DNA of 62,307 nucleotides from Tissierellaceae bacterium. Its GTDB lineage: Bacteria > Bacillota > Clostridia > Tissierellales > Tissierellaceae. Below are positions 28,736 to 37,489 of the stretch, one piece after another (the first letter of the stretch is position 1; each line of letters begins with the position of its first letter). A program made the translations under genes and the position numbers. The notes under the pieces were generated by a model. It ran no database searches and was not told the origin of the DNA. It worked only from the letters and a program-made list of their open reading frames with translations. The stretch is taken from the NCBI GenBank assembly GCA_018434075.1, contig JAHDQA010000038.1, positions 1 through 62,307 of the forward strand, in the 5' to 3' direction.

Positions 28736-29779
28736 ATGGTAGAAATGGAAGATAAGAAAAAAGCTCTAGATTTAACGATAAGTCAGATAGAAAAGCAATT
28801 CGGCAAAGGCTCTATAATGAAGCTAGGAGAAGCTAGTAAATTAGACTTAGATTATATATCTACTGGCTCACTGGATTTAGATATAGCACTAGGTATTGGT
28901 GGTGTGCCTAGAGGTAGAATAATTGAAATATATGGACCTGAATCTTCAGGGAAAACAACTATTGCGCTTCATGTCATAGCTGAAGCTCAAAAAGAAGGTG
29001 GCATAGCTGCATTTATAGATGCTGAACATGCACTAGACCCAAATTATGCAAAAAAATTAGGAGTAGACATAGATAATCTAATAATTTCTCAACCAGATAC
29101 AGGTGAGCAAGCTTTAGAGATCACAGAAGCACTTGTCAGAAGTGGTGCTATAGATGTCGTAGTAATAGACTCTGTTGCAGCTTTAGTTCCTAAAGCTGAA
29201 ATCGAAGGCGAGATGGGCGATAGCCATATTGGATTGCAAGCAAGGTTAATGTCCCAAGCTTTACGTAAATTAGCAGGTGCAATAAATAAATCAAATGCTA
29301 CTTGTATCTTTATAAATCAGTTGAGAGAAAAAGTAGGAGTAATGTTTGGTAATCCTGAAACAACTACTGGTGGAAGAGCCTTAAAGTTCTATGCTTCAAT
29401 TAGGCTAGATGTGAGAAAAATAGATTCCATAAAACAAGGTGAAGATATAATTGGAAATAGAACAAGAGTTAAAGTTGTAAAAAACAAAGTTGCTCCACCA
29501 TTTAAACAGGCTGAATTTGATATTATGTATGGAGAAGGGATATCAAAAGAAGGAAGCATTGTAGATGCTGGTGTGAATGCAGGCATTATTAATAAAGCAG
29601 GGTCATGGTTTAGTTATAATGATATTAAATTAGGACAAGGCAGAGAGAATGCTAAAGAATTTCTAAGACAAAATCCAGAGATCTATCAAGAGATTGAAAA
29701 TACAGTTAGAAAAAAGTATGGTTTAGGGAAAAAAGATAGTAATGAAGCTGAAGATAGTGAATTAATCAAATCCGAATAG
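28736..29779 (+). CDS. recA: Recombinase RecA
   Basis: Strand exchange and LexA co-protease. 347 residues. Walker A GPESSGKT at 67-74; [11 protein letters not shown]alker [29 protein letters not shown] in L2; acidic C-terminus. The start is ATG 28736 or 28745. Both lack a normal ribosome site: the strong AGGAGAGGGG lies about 25 nt upstream (28702-28710) with a small CCAG/CTGG hairpin between. Controlled by the LexA box upstream. RecX is not adjacent. Confidence 0.98.
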   Translation: MVEMEDKKKALDLTISQIEKQFGKGSIMKLGEASKLDLDYISTGSLDLDIALGIGGVPRGRIIEIYGPESSGKTTIALHVIAEAQKEGGIAAFIDAEHALDPNYAKKLGVDIDNLIISQPDTGEQALEITEALVRSGAIDVVVIDSVAALVPKAEIEGEMGDSHIGLQARLMSQALRKLAGAINKSNATCIFINQLREKVGVMFGNPETTTGGRALKFYASIRLDVRKIDSIKQGEDIIGNRTRVKVVKNKVAPPFKQAEFDIMYGEGISKEGSIVDAGVNAGIINKAGSWFSYNDIKLGQGRENAKEFLRQNPEIYQEIENTVRKKYGLGKKDSNEAEDSELIKSE

Positions 29780-29788
29780 ACATATTGT

Positions 29789-29814
29789 AAGCCTCCTCTA
29801 TACATGGGAGGCTT
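29789..29814 (+). terminator. Weak hairpin after recA
   Basis: AAGCCTCC (29789-29796) pairs with GGAGGCTT (29807-29814) around 10 nt, but it is followed by TAAAAAA rather than T. It should be a leaky terminator at best, so transcription from recA can reach the nuclease cassette. No promoter was found between here and 29834. Confidence 0.5.
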
Positions 29815-29833
29815 TAAAAAATAGGAGGATAAT

Positions 29834-30802
29834 ATGAAAATATTGTTTTTTACAGATACTCATTTGAGGAGCTCAAATCCCAAGAATAGAAAAGACGACT
29901 TTCCAAAAACTTTAGAAGAAAAATTGATAGAAATAACTGAAATCGTAGATGAATATGGAATAGATTATGTAATCCATGGTGGAGATTTGTTTGATAGGCC
30001 AGACACTTCAGTATTAACTGTAACTAAATATGCAAATATAATAAAGAAAATAAATAAACCTATATATATAATTAGTGGAAATCATGATATATTTGGATTG
30101 AACCCTGCTACTTTAGATAGAACTATGCTAGGGTTATTAGGTAATTTGAATTTCTTAAACATCATAAAAGATACAGATAAGATAATACTAGAAAAAGATA
30201 ATGTAAGAGTTCAAGTTACAGGTAGACCTTATACTTATGACATAGATTCGAGCATTTCTAACTATATACTAGACACAGTAGATTCTAATTGCAATTATTC
30301 AATTAATATTGTTCATGGTATGCTATTGGATAGACCTTTTATAACCGGTATACCATATACTTTAATAGATGATATATTAGAAACTAAAGCTGATATAACT
30401 TTAAGCGGACACTATCATGCAGGATATGGAGTAATATTTAAGAACAATAAATATTTCATAAATCCTGGAAGTCTTGTAAGGATAACCAATAGCATAAAAG
30501 AAATAGAACGAATGCCTAAGGTCGCAATAATTACACTTGATGAAACTATCTCGATAGAACTTATTCCTTTAAAGGTTGCAAAATCAGGTTACGAAGTACT
30601 AGATAGAACAGAGCTCGAAAAAAATATATACAGAAATGAGAGAATAATGGAGTTTAAGCAAACAATCGATTCTGCTTTAAATTTTGATAAAGTTGATATA
30701 AATGATATATTAATAGAAGTAGCTATATCCGAGAATGTAAATGAAAAAGTAAAAGAAGAAGCATTAAAAAGGATTGCAATAGCTCAAATGAAGAATATAT
30801 AG
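29834..30802 (+). CDS. SbcD/Mre11-like metallophosphoesterase
   Basis: 322 residues of the calcineurin-like nuclease fold. All phosphoesterase motifs are visible: TDTH with D8 and H10, HGGDLFD with D51, GNHD with N83 and H84, then IVHG and SGHYHAG. The order and the company of Rad50-like ATPase halves point to a DNA-repair nuclease of the Mre11/SbcD group; it is shorter than most SbcD (about 370-400) and the C-terminal capping region is small. Follows recA after 54 nt and precedes the first ATPase half by 8 nt. Confidence 0.85.
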   Translation: MKILFFTDTHLRSSNPKNRKDDFPKTLEEKLIEITEIVDEYGIDYVIHGGDLFDRPDTSVLTVTKYANIIKKINKPIYIISGNHDIFGLNPATLDRTMLGLLGNLNFLNIIKDTDKIILEKDNVRVQVTGRPYTYDIDSSISNYILDTVDSNCNYSINIVHGMLLDRPFITGIPYTLIDDILETKADITLSGHYHAGYGVIFKNNKYFINPGSLVRITNSIKEIERMPKVAIITLDETISIELIPLKVAKSGYEVLDRTELEKNIYRNERIMEFKQTIDSALNFDKVDINDILIEVAISENVNEKVKEEALKRIAIAQMKNI

Positions 30803-30810
30803 GTGATAGG

Positions 30811-32256
30811 ATGAAATATATAACAAAATTAATATTAGAAAATTTTCAGTCACATAAGTACTCGGAACTTGTATTTAATGAAGGCATGAACGTAATAGTT
30901 GGTCCATCAGATTCAGGAAAATCAGCAATTATTAGAGCTTTAAAATGGGTTTTATATAATGAACCTTCTGGAGATTATTTCATAAGAGAAAATGAAACCC
31001 AGTGCAGCGTTACAATTCATACTAATGATGGATTTATTCTAAAGAGATATCGAACAAGAAGCAAAAATGGTTATTCTCTCATTTATCCTAGCGGTGAAGA
31101 ATTGGTATTTGAGGGTATTGGAAATAGCGTACCAAATGAAATCATAGAAACTATTGGAATACAAAAAATACAGCTAGACTCTGGTGAATCTGCATCTATA
31201 AATATTGGCGAGCAATTAGAAGGACCATTCTTATTATCTGAAAAAACATCTACAAGAGCAAATGCAATTGGTAGATTAGTCGGAGTTAATATATTGGACG
31301 ATGCTATTAAAGAAGCGGTAAGAGACATTAAGAACATCAACGCAAAAAAGAGAAATTTAGAGGAATCTCTTGAAAATATAAATAATGAAATAGATAGTTA
31401 CAAATATTTAGATGATTTATCAAATACTTATAACGAACTAAGAAATAGGCTAAATATTTTGGATGACAAAAATAAAAAATTAGAGAAATTATTAGCTTTG
31501 AAATCTAATTTGAATTCTATATTGTCTAATAAACAAAACATTGAATTGATACTAATTAAATTAAATGATTTGAATAAAATAAACATTATATCTGATAGAT
31601 TATCAAATGAAATAATTAAGTACAATAGCATCAAAAAAACTCACGAAAAACTAATCTTAAACAATGAAAGAATTATAATGACAGAAGAAATATTAAGCTC
31701 ATTAATTACCTTACCTAAAGTCAACAAAATATTCAGTAGTTTGGAATATAGAATTAGAAATTATAATGAATTCACAAACCTTAATTCTAAATACAATAAA
31801 GTCATAAGAGATAAAAATATTTATATAATTTTAATGAAAAGTTTAAAACATATTGATCAAGTAAATGATATTTACAATGAATTATATTATAAAAGTAGTT
31901 TGTATTTAAAAATAATTCAATATCATTCTAAACTAATTGAAATTAATAAAAAAATCCACTATTTATCACAAATTAATGATAGCTTGGACGAATTTACTGG
32001 TCAGATAAAAATTAGCGAAATATCTTCTAAAATAAAATTGCTTATAGATTTAGATTCATATAACAAAAAAATATTAAAATTGCAAAACGATATTTCACAT
32101 TTATCTAATCTAATAGAAAAATTAGATGAAGATAAAGAAATTATCATTTACAAATATAAAAACATATTAAGTAATTACGAGAAATGTCCTTATTGTTTAA
32201 GTGACATTGATAATGATAAGATAGAACATATCATAAAATATCATTTAGGAGGGTAA
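30811..32256 (+). CDS. Rad50/SbcC-like ATPase, N-terminal half ending in a CPYC zinc-hook-like motif
   Basis: 481 residues. The N-terminal ABC/SMC half has LENFQSHKYSELVF and Walker A GPSDSGKS at 31-38, with an IDRP-like region to about 180. Then comes a long coiled-coil rich in Leu/Ile/Asn/Lys (about 180-450). The C-terminal CPYC at 459-462 is followed by LSDI, like the CxxC hook at the tip of Rad50. There is no signature motif and no Walker B; those are in the gene at 32517. So this looks like Rad50 cut at its hook. Coupled to the SbcD-like gene (8-nt gap). Confidence 0.8.
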   Translation: MKYITKLILENFQSHKYSELVFNEGMNVIVGPSDSGKSAIIRALKWVLYNEPSGDYFIRENETQCSVTIHTNDGFILKRYRTRSKNGYSLIYPSGEELVFEGIGNSVPNEIIETIGIQKIQLDSGESASINIGEQLEGPFLLSEKTSTRANAIGRLVGVNILDDAIKEAVRDIKNINAKKRNLEESLENINNEIDSYKYLDDLSNTYNELRNRLNILDDKNKKLEKLLALKSNLNSILSNKQNIELILIKLNDLNKINIISDRLSNEIIKYNSIKKTHEKLILNNERIIMTEEILSSLITLPKVNKIFSSLEYRIRNYNEFTNLNSKYNKVIRDKNIYIILMKSLKHIDQVNDIYNELYYKSSLYLKIIQYHSKLIEINKKIHYLSQINDSLDEFTGQIKISEISSKIKLLIDLDSYNKKILKLQNDISHLSNLIEKLDEDKEIIIYKYKNILSNYEKCPYCLSDIDNDKIEHIIKYHLGG

Positions 32257-32259
32257 AAA

Positions 32260-32508
32260 ATGGATTATGAAAAAGAACTAAGTAAATTAAAAGATGATTT
32301 AAATAAAGCTACTAATTTAAAATATAAAGCTGAAGCTCAATTAGAACAACTTAAAAAGCAAGAGGAGGAACTAATAAGCGAATTAAATAAGTTGGGAATA
32401 AAACCAGAAGATTTAGAACAAGAAATAAATAAATTAAAAGTAGAAATAGAAAATATGTTTAGAGAGGCAAATGAATTGTTGCCTAAAAATTTATTAGAGA
32501 ATAAGTAG
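32260..32508 (+). CDS. Small coiled-coil protein of the split-Rad50 cassette, unknown function
   Basis: 82 residues, nearly all charged heptads with regular Leu (LSKLKDDLNKATNLKYKAEA, residues 6-25) and a break at LGIKPEDL (about 44-51). No cysteine, no signal or membrane segment. ATG has a strong AGGAGGG inside the end of the preceding gene. Its place between the two ATPase halves suggests a third subunit that packs on or extends their coiled coils. Not recognised as a named family. Confidence 0.75.
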   Translation: MDYEKELSKLKDDLNKATNLKYKAEAQLEQLKKQEEELISELNKLGIKPEDLEQEINKLKVEIENMFREANELLPKNLLENK

Positions 32509-32516
32509 GTATAATT

Positions 32517-33173
32517 ATGGGTATTGAGCTTGAAAAATTAAAAAATGATGTTTATGCACTCGGTGAATTTGTAAATAAAGAGCAGGGTAAAAGAGAAAAT
32601 TTACTAGAACTCAAAGAAAAAATTTTGATAGATTTAGAAAAATCAGATGAAGATCTCAAAATTTTAGATGAAGTCCTTGTTTTGTTTAACAAGACATCAG
32701 AATATGCAAGAGCACAAGCTAAAAACCAAATTGAATTAATTGTCACTAAGTGCTTGCAATATATTTTTGAATCAAACATAAAATTTGAAATTGAAATTGA
32801 AGAATTAAGAAGCAAAGCTAGTGCTGAATTCTATGTAATAAATGAAACTGAAGATTTTTCGTTAAAAACCAAGCCAGAAATATCAAAAGGCGGGGGAGTC
32901 GTTGATATAGTTTCCCTAGCTCTTAGAATAGCGTTTTTACAAACACACAAACCATCAATAGAGGGTCCTTTAGTACTTGATGAACCTGCTAAACATGTAA
33001 GTGAGGACTATATCTATAATTTAGGTGAATTTATGAAGCAGACATCAGAAATGTTTCATAGGCAAATAATTATGGTTACTCATAATCAACATCTTGCAGC
33101 TCTTTCTGAAGTTTCTTATAGAGTCGATTTGAATGGTTCAGTAAGTGTTGTAAAACCAATCACAAGCTCTTAA
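32517..33173 (+). CDS. Rad50/SbcC-like ATPase, C-terminal half
   Basis: 218 residues. An N-terminal coiled-coil (about 3-60) leads to the ATPase C-lobe: SKGGGVVDIVSLALRIAF at 123-140 in place of the usual LSGGE signature, Walker B PLVLDEP at 151-157, a D-loop-like segment, and the switch His in MVTHN (H189). There is no Walker A, which sits in the gene at 30811. Together the two proteins give one complete Rad50-type ATPase site. Ends just before a promoter/terminator region leading to rny. Confidence 0.8.
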   Translation: MGIELEKLKNDVYALGEFVNKEQGKRENLLELKEKILIDLEKSDEDLKILDEVLVLFNKTSEYARAQAKNQIELIVTKCLQYIFESNIKFEIEIEELRSKASAEFYVINETEDFSLKTKPEISKGGGVVDIVSLALRIAFLQTHKPSIEGPLVLDEPAKHVSEDYIYNLGEFMKQTSEMFHRQIIMVTHNQHLAALSEVSYRVDLNGSVSVVKPITSS

Positions 33174-33176
33174 CAG

Positions 33177-33205
33177 TTGACAGTTTAATACAAAAGTTAT
33201 AAAAT
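33177..33205 (+). promoter_or_regulatory. Promoter upstream of rny (first)
   Basis: Perfect -35 TTGACA (33177-33182), a 17-nt spacer and TAAAAT (33200-33205). Predicted start near 33212. A terminator hairpin at 33244-33277 follows, so this start would give a short RNA of about 66 nt unless read-through occurs. Confidence 0.6.
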
Positions 33206-33243
33206 TAAGATGTGCATTCCCATATGTAATATAAATAGATATC

Positions 33244-33277
33244 GTACAATCTAAGGCGGATGATTGTACTTGATTTT
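33244..33277 (+). terminator. Terminator between the nuclease cassette and rny
   Basis: GTACAATC (33244-33251) pairs with GATTGTAC (33262-33269) around a 10-nt loop, then TTGATTTTT. It closes the recA/nuclease unit or attenuates rny from the first promoter. Confidence 0.65.
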
Positions 33278-33286
33278 TAATGTAAC

Positions 33287-33315
33287 TTTGCATTAATATT
33301 TAATAGTATTATTAT
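33287..33315 (+). promoter_or_regulatory. Promoter upstream of rny (second)
   Basis: TTTGCA (33287-33292), a 17-nt spacer and TATTAT (33310-33315), downstream of the hairpin. It would transcribe rny with a short leader starting near 33322. Confidence 0.45.
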
Positions 33316-33335
33316 ATGGAACTTGAAAATTAAAT

Positions 33336-34886
33336 ATGACGGAGGTGTTAACTATTGATAAGTTAATTTATGCTGTATTAGCATTAGTCATCGGTGTTAT
33401 TGTTGGGTATCTAATAAGAAGATATATTAGTGAAGGAAAAATAAATAATGCCGAAGAACTAGCAAAAAAAATAACTGAAGATGCAATTAAAGAAGGCGAA
33501 GCTCGTAAAAAGGAGCTTTTATTGGAAGCCAAAGAAGAGATTCACAGATCGAGAAGTGACTTAGACAGAGAAATCAGAGAAAGAAGAAATGAAATTCAAA
33601 AATTGGAAAAGAGGCTTCTAAACAAAGAAGAATCTCTTGACAGAAGAAGTGAAATGTTAGAAAAGAAAGAAGAAACGCTTTCGAAGAAAATTAAAAATCT
33701 TGAAGATAAAGAATTAGAAATTGAGGAACTTTATCAGCTAAGGACAAAAGAATTAGAAAAAATATCAGGTTTAACTGTAGATCAAGCTAAATCTATATTA
33801 TTGGATGAAACAAGAAAAGAAATATTACAAGAATCAGCGATGATGATTAAAGAAATGGAAGCTAAAGCAAAAGATGAGGCTGACAGAACTGCCAGAGAAA
33901 TTATTTCGAGGACTATACAAAGAGTTGCAGCAGACCACGTAGCAGAAACTACAGTAACTGTTGTAAATCTTCCAAATGATGAAATGAAAGGCAGAATTAT
34001 AGGTAGAGAAGGCAGAAACATTAGAGCACTGGAAACATTAACTGGTATTGATTTAATTATTGATGATACTCCAGAAGCTGTAGTTTTATCTGGATTCGAT
34101 CCAATTAGAAGAGAAGTAGCTAGAATTGCATTAGAAAAGCTAATTGTAGATGGCAGAATCCACCCTGCAAGAATTGAAGAAATGGTAGAAAAAGCTCAAA
34201 AAGAAGTTGAAAACTCAATGAAGGAAGCAGGAGAACAAGCTGCATTTGAAGCAGGAGTAAACGGTTTACATCCTGAATTAATAAAATTATTGGGTAGACT
34301 TAAATACCGAACAAGCTATGGTCAAAATGTACTAAGACATTCTGTGGAAGTTGCTCAGCTTGCTGGAATGATGGCAGCTGAATTAGGTGCCGATGTAAAA
34401 ATTGCAAGAAGAGGTGGTTTACTCCATGATATTGGCAAAGGTGTTGATCACGAATATGAAGGCCCTCATATAGATATCGGTATTGAATTAGCGAAGAAAT
34501 ACAAAGAATCGAGCGAAGTTATACATGCTATTGCTGCACATCATGGAGATATAGAGCCTGAAACAGTTGAAGCCGTACTAGTACAAGCAGCAGATGCAAT
34601 ATCTGCAGCTAGACCAGGAGCTAGACGTGAAACATTGGAAGCATATATAAAAAGACTTCAAAAACTTGAAGAAATTGCTAACTCATTTGAAGGAGTCGAA
34701 AGATCTTTTGCTATTCAAGCAGGTAGAGAAATAAGAATCATGGTAAAACCAGAACAAATAAGTGAGGCTGAAATTATTCACACTGCAAGAGAAATTGTAA
34801 AAAAAATCGAATCAGAACTTGATTACCCTGGGCAAATAAAAGTAAACGTTATTAGGGAAACTCGAGCTATAGAATATGCAAAATAA
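33336..34886 (+). CDS. rny: Ribonuclease Y
   Basis: Membrane-anchored endoribonuclease that starts mRNA decay. One N-terminal membrane helix ([18 protein letters not shown]), a long charged coiled coil, KH domain ([19 protein letters not shown]) and HD domain ([16 protein letters not shown]). 516 residues from ATG 33336. However, the strong ribosome site GGAGGTG (33341-33347) lies after that ATG, and the codon at proper spacing is ATT 33354 (511 residues); GTG 33345 is inside the site. No other in-frame ATG, GTG or TTG precedes the membrane helix. Confidence 0.96.
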   Translation: MTEVLTIDKLIYAVLALVIGVIVGYLIRRYISEGKINNAEELAKKITEDAIKEGEARKKELLLEAKEEIHRSRSDLDREIRERRNEIQKLEKRLLNKEESLDRRSEMLEKKEETLSKKIKNLEDKELEIEELYQLRTKELEKISGLTVDQAKSILLDETRKEILQESAMMIKEMEAKAKDEADRTAREIISRTIQRVAADHVAETTVTVVNLPNDEMKGRIIGREGRNIRALETLTGIDLIIDDTPEAVVLSGFDPIRREVARIALEKLIVDGRIHPARIEEMVEKAQKEVENSMKEAGEQAAFEAGVNGLHPELIKLLGRLKYRTSYGQNVLRHSVEVAQLAGMMAAELGADVKIARRGGLLHDIGKGVDHEYEGPHIDIGIELAKKYKESSEVIHAIAAHHGDIEPETVEAVLVQAADAISAARPGARRETLEAYIKRLQKLEEIANSFEGVERSFAIQAGREIRIMVKPEQISEAEIIHTAREIVKKIESELDYPGQIKVNVIRETRAIEYAK

Positions 34887-34899
34887 AAATTGAAAATTA

Positions 34900-34932
34900 A
34901 ACAAACCTGCCCATATTGCAGGTTTGTTTTTT
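34900..34932 (+). terminator. Terminator after rny
   Basis: AACAAACCTGC (34900-34910) pairs with GCAGGTTTGTT (34918-34928) around 7 nt, running into a T-tract. Confidence 0.88.
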
Positions 34933-34951
34933 AAATTATAGGAGAAATTAT

Positions 34952-35773
34952 ATGAAACGATTTGATTTACATATACATACTAACTATTCAGATGGTTTAT
35001 ATTCTGTAGAGGATATCTTTAATAAAGCATATATTAATAATTTAGATGGCATTGCTATAACTGATCATGATACAATAGATGCAATAAAGTACATTAAAAA
35101 TAATTCTGTTGATAAAAAAAATATTTCTGTTATCCCAGGGATTGAGCTTGGAGCAGATGTAGAAGGCGAAGAAATTCATATACTTGGTTATTTCTTAGAT
35201 TACGAAAGCGCACTGCTCAATGAAAGCCTTTCTTCACTAAAAAGAGATCGTATTTACAGAGGATTAGAGATAATTGATAAGCTCTCATCTTTAGGTATGA
35301 AGATAAATAAAGAAGAAATTATCAAAGAATCTAAATTAAACAATAATAGTTTCATAGGTAGAGCATTAATTGCAAGAAAACTTGTTTCAGAGGGCTATGT
35401 AAAAGATATAAAAGAAGCTTTTGATAAATATTTAGCAGAAGGAAAACCAGCATTTGTTAACAGAAAAAAATTGACTTTAGAAGAGAGTATTTATTTGATA
35501 AATGTTACAAATGGTATACCTATACTAGCACATCCAGGAATTATTAAGAATAAAGAAATAATTGATATGGCTGTAAAATTGGGTGTTAAAGGAATTGAGT
35601 GTTTTACTTCTAAACATTCAAAAATTGATGAAAAGAAATTTTTAGAGTATTGTAAAATTAATAATCTAATAGCAACAGGTGGATCTGATTATCATGGAGA
35701 TATTGAAATATTAGGCAAGTATTACACAGATATTGATAAAATAGAATTGTTTAAAAATGGAGTTCTTATATAA
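34952..35773 (+). CDS. PHP-domain phosphoesterase (TrpH/RnmAMP-like)
   Basis: 273 residues from ATG 34952 behind AGGAGAA; an upstream in-frame ATG at 34916 lies in the terminator. PHP metal motifs DLHIHTNYSDG (H7, H9), ITDHD, GIELGAD, LAHPG and GGSDYHG are all kept. This family includes E. coli TrpH (RnmAMP), which processes 5'-3' short RNAs and pAp. Next to rny, a role in RNA decay or nucleotide salvage is plausible but not shown. Confidence 0.88.
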   Translation: MKRFDLHIHTNYSDGLYSVEDIFNKAYINNLDGIAITDHDTIDAIKYIKNNSVDKKNISVIPGIELGADVEGEEIHILGYFLDYESALLNESLSSLKRDRIYRGLEIIDKLSSLGMKINKEEIIKESKLNNNSFIGRALIARKLVSEGYVKDIKEAFDKYLAEGKPAFVNRKKLTLEESIYLINVTNGIPILAHPGIIKNKEIIDMAVKLGVKGIECFTSKHSKIDEKKFLEYCKINNLIATGGSDYHGDIEILGKYYTDIDKIELFKNGVLI

Positions 35774-35808
35774 ATTCTATAGTTTATAATTGTAAAGGAT
35801 TGATTGCA

Positions 35809-36207
35809 GTGAATGACAAAGATGAAAGTAATAATGTGACAAGGCAAAGGCAATTCCCTTCAACAATAAGTACTACCTCGTTTACTAAGCTTTATGTATT
35901 ACATATATTATCGAGCAGAAGTTGCTATGGTAATTATCTTAAAGAGGAAATAGGTAGACGGTTGCATGGAAAATGGACGCCCAGTCCCGGATTGATTTAT
36001 CCTATATTAAATCAGCTTGAAGAAGAAGAATTTATAATAGGACAGTGGGAGGAGCCAGTAAAAAGAACTATAAAAATATATAGTATAACTGACAAAGGTA
36101 TAGAACACTATAATAATTTAAAGAAATTATATCTAGAATCAATTCTAGATTCTTATGATATAATTAAGTTTACTCTCAAAGATATTTATTCATTCTTTGA
36201 GCAATAA
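35809..36207 (+). CDS. PadR-like winged-helix regulator (GTG start)
   Basis: 132 residues from GTG 35809 behind AAAGGA (35794-35799); TTG 35800 is too close. LYVLHILSSRSCYGNYLKEEI, SPGLIYPILNQLEEEEFIIGQWE and YSITDKGIEHY are the PadR DNA-binding winged helix. The C-terminal helix is short, as in PadR subfamily 2. Followed by an aminotransferase after 28 nt, which it may regulate. The effector is unknown. Confidence 0.85.
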   Translation: MNDKDESNNVTRQRQFPSTISTTSFTKLYVLHILSSRSCYGNYLKEEIGRRLHGKWTPSPGLIYPILNQLEEEEFIIGQWEEPVKRTIKIYSITDKGIEHYNNLKKLYLESILDSYDIIKFTLKDIYSFFEQ

Positions 36208-36235
36208 CATAAATAATATATAGGAGATGATTGTA

Positions 36236-37429
36236 TTGCCAAGTTTATCAAAAAAAGGTCTTTCAATTGAACCTTCAGTAACACTTGCTATTGATGCAAA
36301 AGCAAAATCTATGATTAGTTCTGGAGAAGATGTAATTAGTTTTAGTATTGGAGAACCTGATTTCAACACTCCAAAGAATATTAGAGAAGCAGGTATTGAA
36401 GCGATAGAAAAAGGAATAACTAAATATACACCTGCAAGTGGTACTTTAGAATTAAGAAAAGCTATATGTAAAAAATTCAAAAATGATAACAACTTAGATT
36501 ATACACCATCACAAATCGTTGTTTCTAATGGAGGAAAGCATTCAATATATAATGCATTAATGGCAATTTTAAATCCCCTTGATGAAGTAATTTTTGGCAT
36601 TCCCTACTGGGTAAGCTACCCAGAATTAGTCTCCATAGCAGGTGGAAAACCTGTGATGATAGAAACGAAAGAACAAAATGGTTTTAAATTCAATTCTGAT
36701 GATTTAGATAAAGTAAAAACAGATAAAACCAAAGCTATTATAATAAATAGTCCTAATAATCCAACAGGATCTGTGTACTCAAAGGAAGAACTAATTGACA
36801 TAGCAGAATGGGCTGTAAAAAATGACATATTTGTTATCTCTGATGAACTCTATGAAAAATTAGTTTATGATAACGAAGAACATATTAGTATTGCTTCTCT
36901 AAACGAGAAGATTAAGAATTTAACTATTGTCATAAATGGTATGTCTAAAGCATATTCAATGACTGGTTGGAGAATTGGGTATGCGGCAGCAAATCAAGAT
37001 ATAGCTACAATAATGGCAAATTTACAAAGTCATACGACATCAAATCCTTGTAGTATTTCACAATATGCAAGCGTAGAAGGGCTCTCAGGGCCTCAAGATA
37101 GTTTAAACGATATGAAAAAGGAATTTGACAGTAGAAGATTAAGAATGACAAAGTTGGTTAACGAAATAAAAGGTATAACTTGTAATATTCCTAAAGGTGC
37201 TTTTTACATAATGATGAATTGCTCACAATATATCGGAAAAGAAGTAGCAGGTGTAAAAATAAATTCGTCAGTTGATTTTTCAGATCTACTTCTAGAGAAA
37301 TGTAAAGTTGCAGTAGTTCCAGGCCTTGCTTTCGGGGATGACAATTACGTAAGATTATCTTATGCTACATCAATGGAAAACATTGAGGAAGGTATTAAGA
37401 GAATCAAAAATTTACTTGGAGAAAAATAG
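36236..37429 (+). CDS. Class I/II pyridoxal-phosphate aminotransferase (aspartate aminotransferase-like, TTG start)
   Basis: 397 residues. GEPDFNTP, YTPASGTLELR, NSPNNPTGSVY and the PLP-lysine region INGMSKAYSMTGWRIGY (K238) place it in the AspB-like group of aspartate/prephenate aminotransferases. TTG 36236 lies 8-9 nt after AGGAGA; ATG 36227 overlaps that site. Exact amino donor not deducible. Ends before a strong terminator. Confidence 0.9.
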   Translation: MPSLSKKGLSIEPSVTLAIDAKAKSMISSGEDVISFSIGEPDFNTPKNIREAGIEAIEKGITKYTPASGTLELRKAICKKFKNDNNLDYTPSQIVVSNGGKHSIYNALMAILNPLDEVIFGIPYWVSYPELVSIAGGKPVMIETKEQNGFKFNSDDLDKVKTDKTKAIIINSPNNPTGSVYSKEELIDIAEWAVKNDIFVISDELYEKLVYDNEEHISIASLNEKIKNLTIVINGMSKAYSMTGWRIGYAAANQDIATIMANLQSHTTSNPCSISQYASVEGLSGPQDSLNDMKKEFDSRRLRMTKLVNEIKGITCNIPKGAFYIMMNCSQYIGKEVAGVKINSSVDFSDLLLEKCKVAVVPGLAFGDDNYVRLSYATSMENIEEGIKRIKNLLGEK

Positions 37430-37445
37430 ATTTAAGTAATCCTAG

Positions 37446-37489
37446 ACATGGTTTACATAATATATTTATGTAAACCATGTTTTTTATTT
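37446..37489 (+). terminator. Strong terminator after the aminotransferase gene
   Basis: A perfect 15-bp stem, ACATGGTTTACATAA (37446-37460) with TTATGTAAACCATGT (37466-37480), has a 5-nt loop and six T. Confidence 0.92.

Noticed and set aside
33174..33335. Riboswitch before rny
   Set aside because: Only a simple hairpin is seen; no known riboswitch core could be matched.
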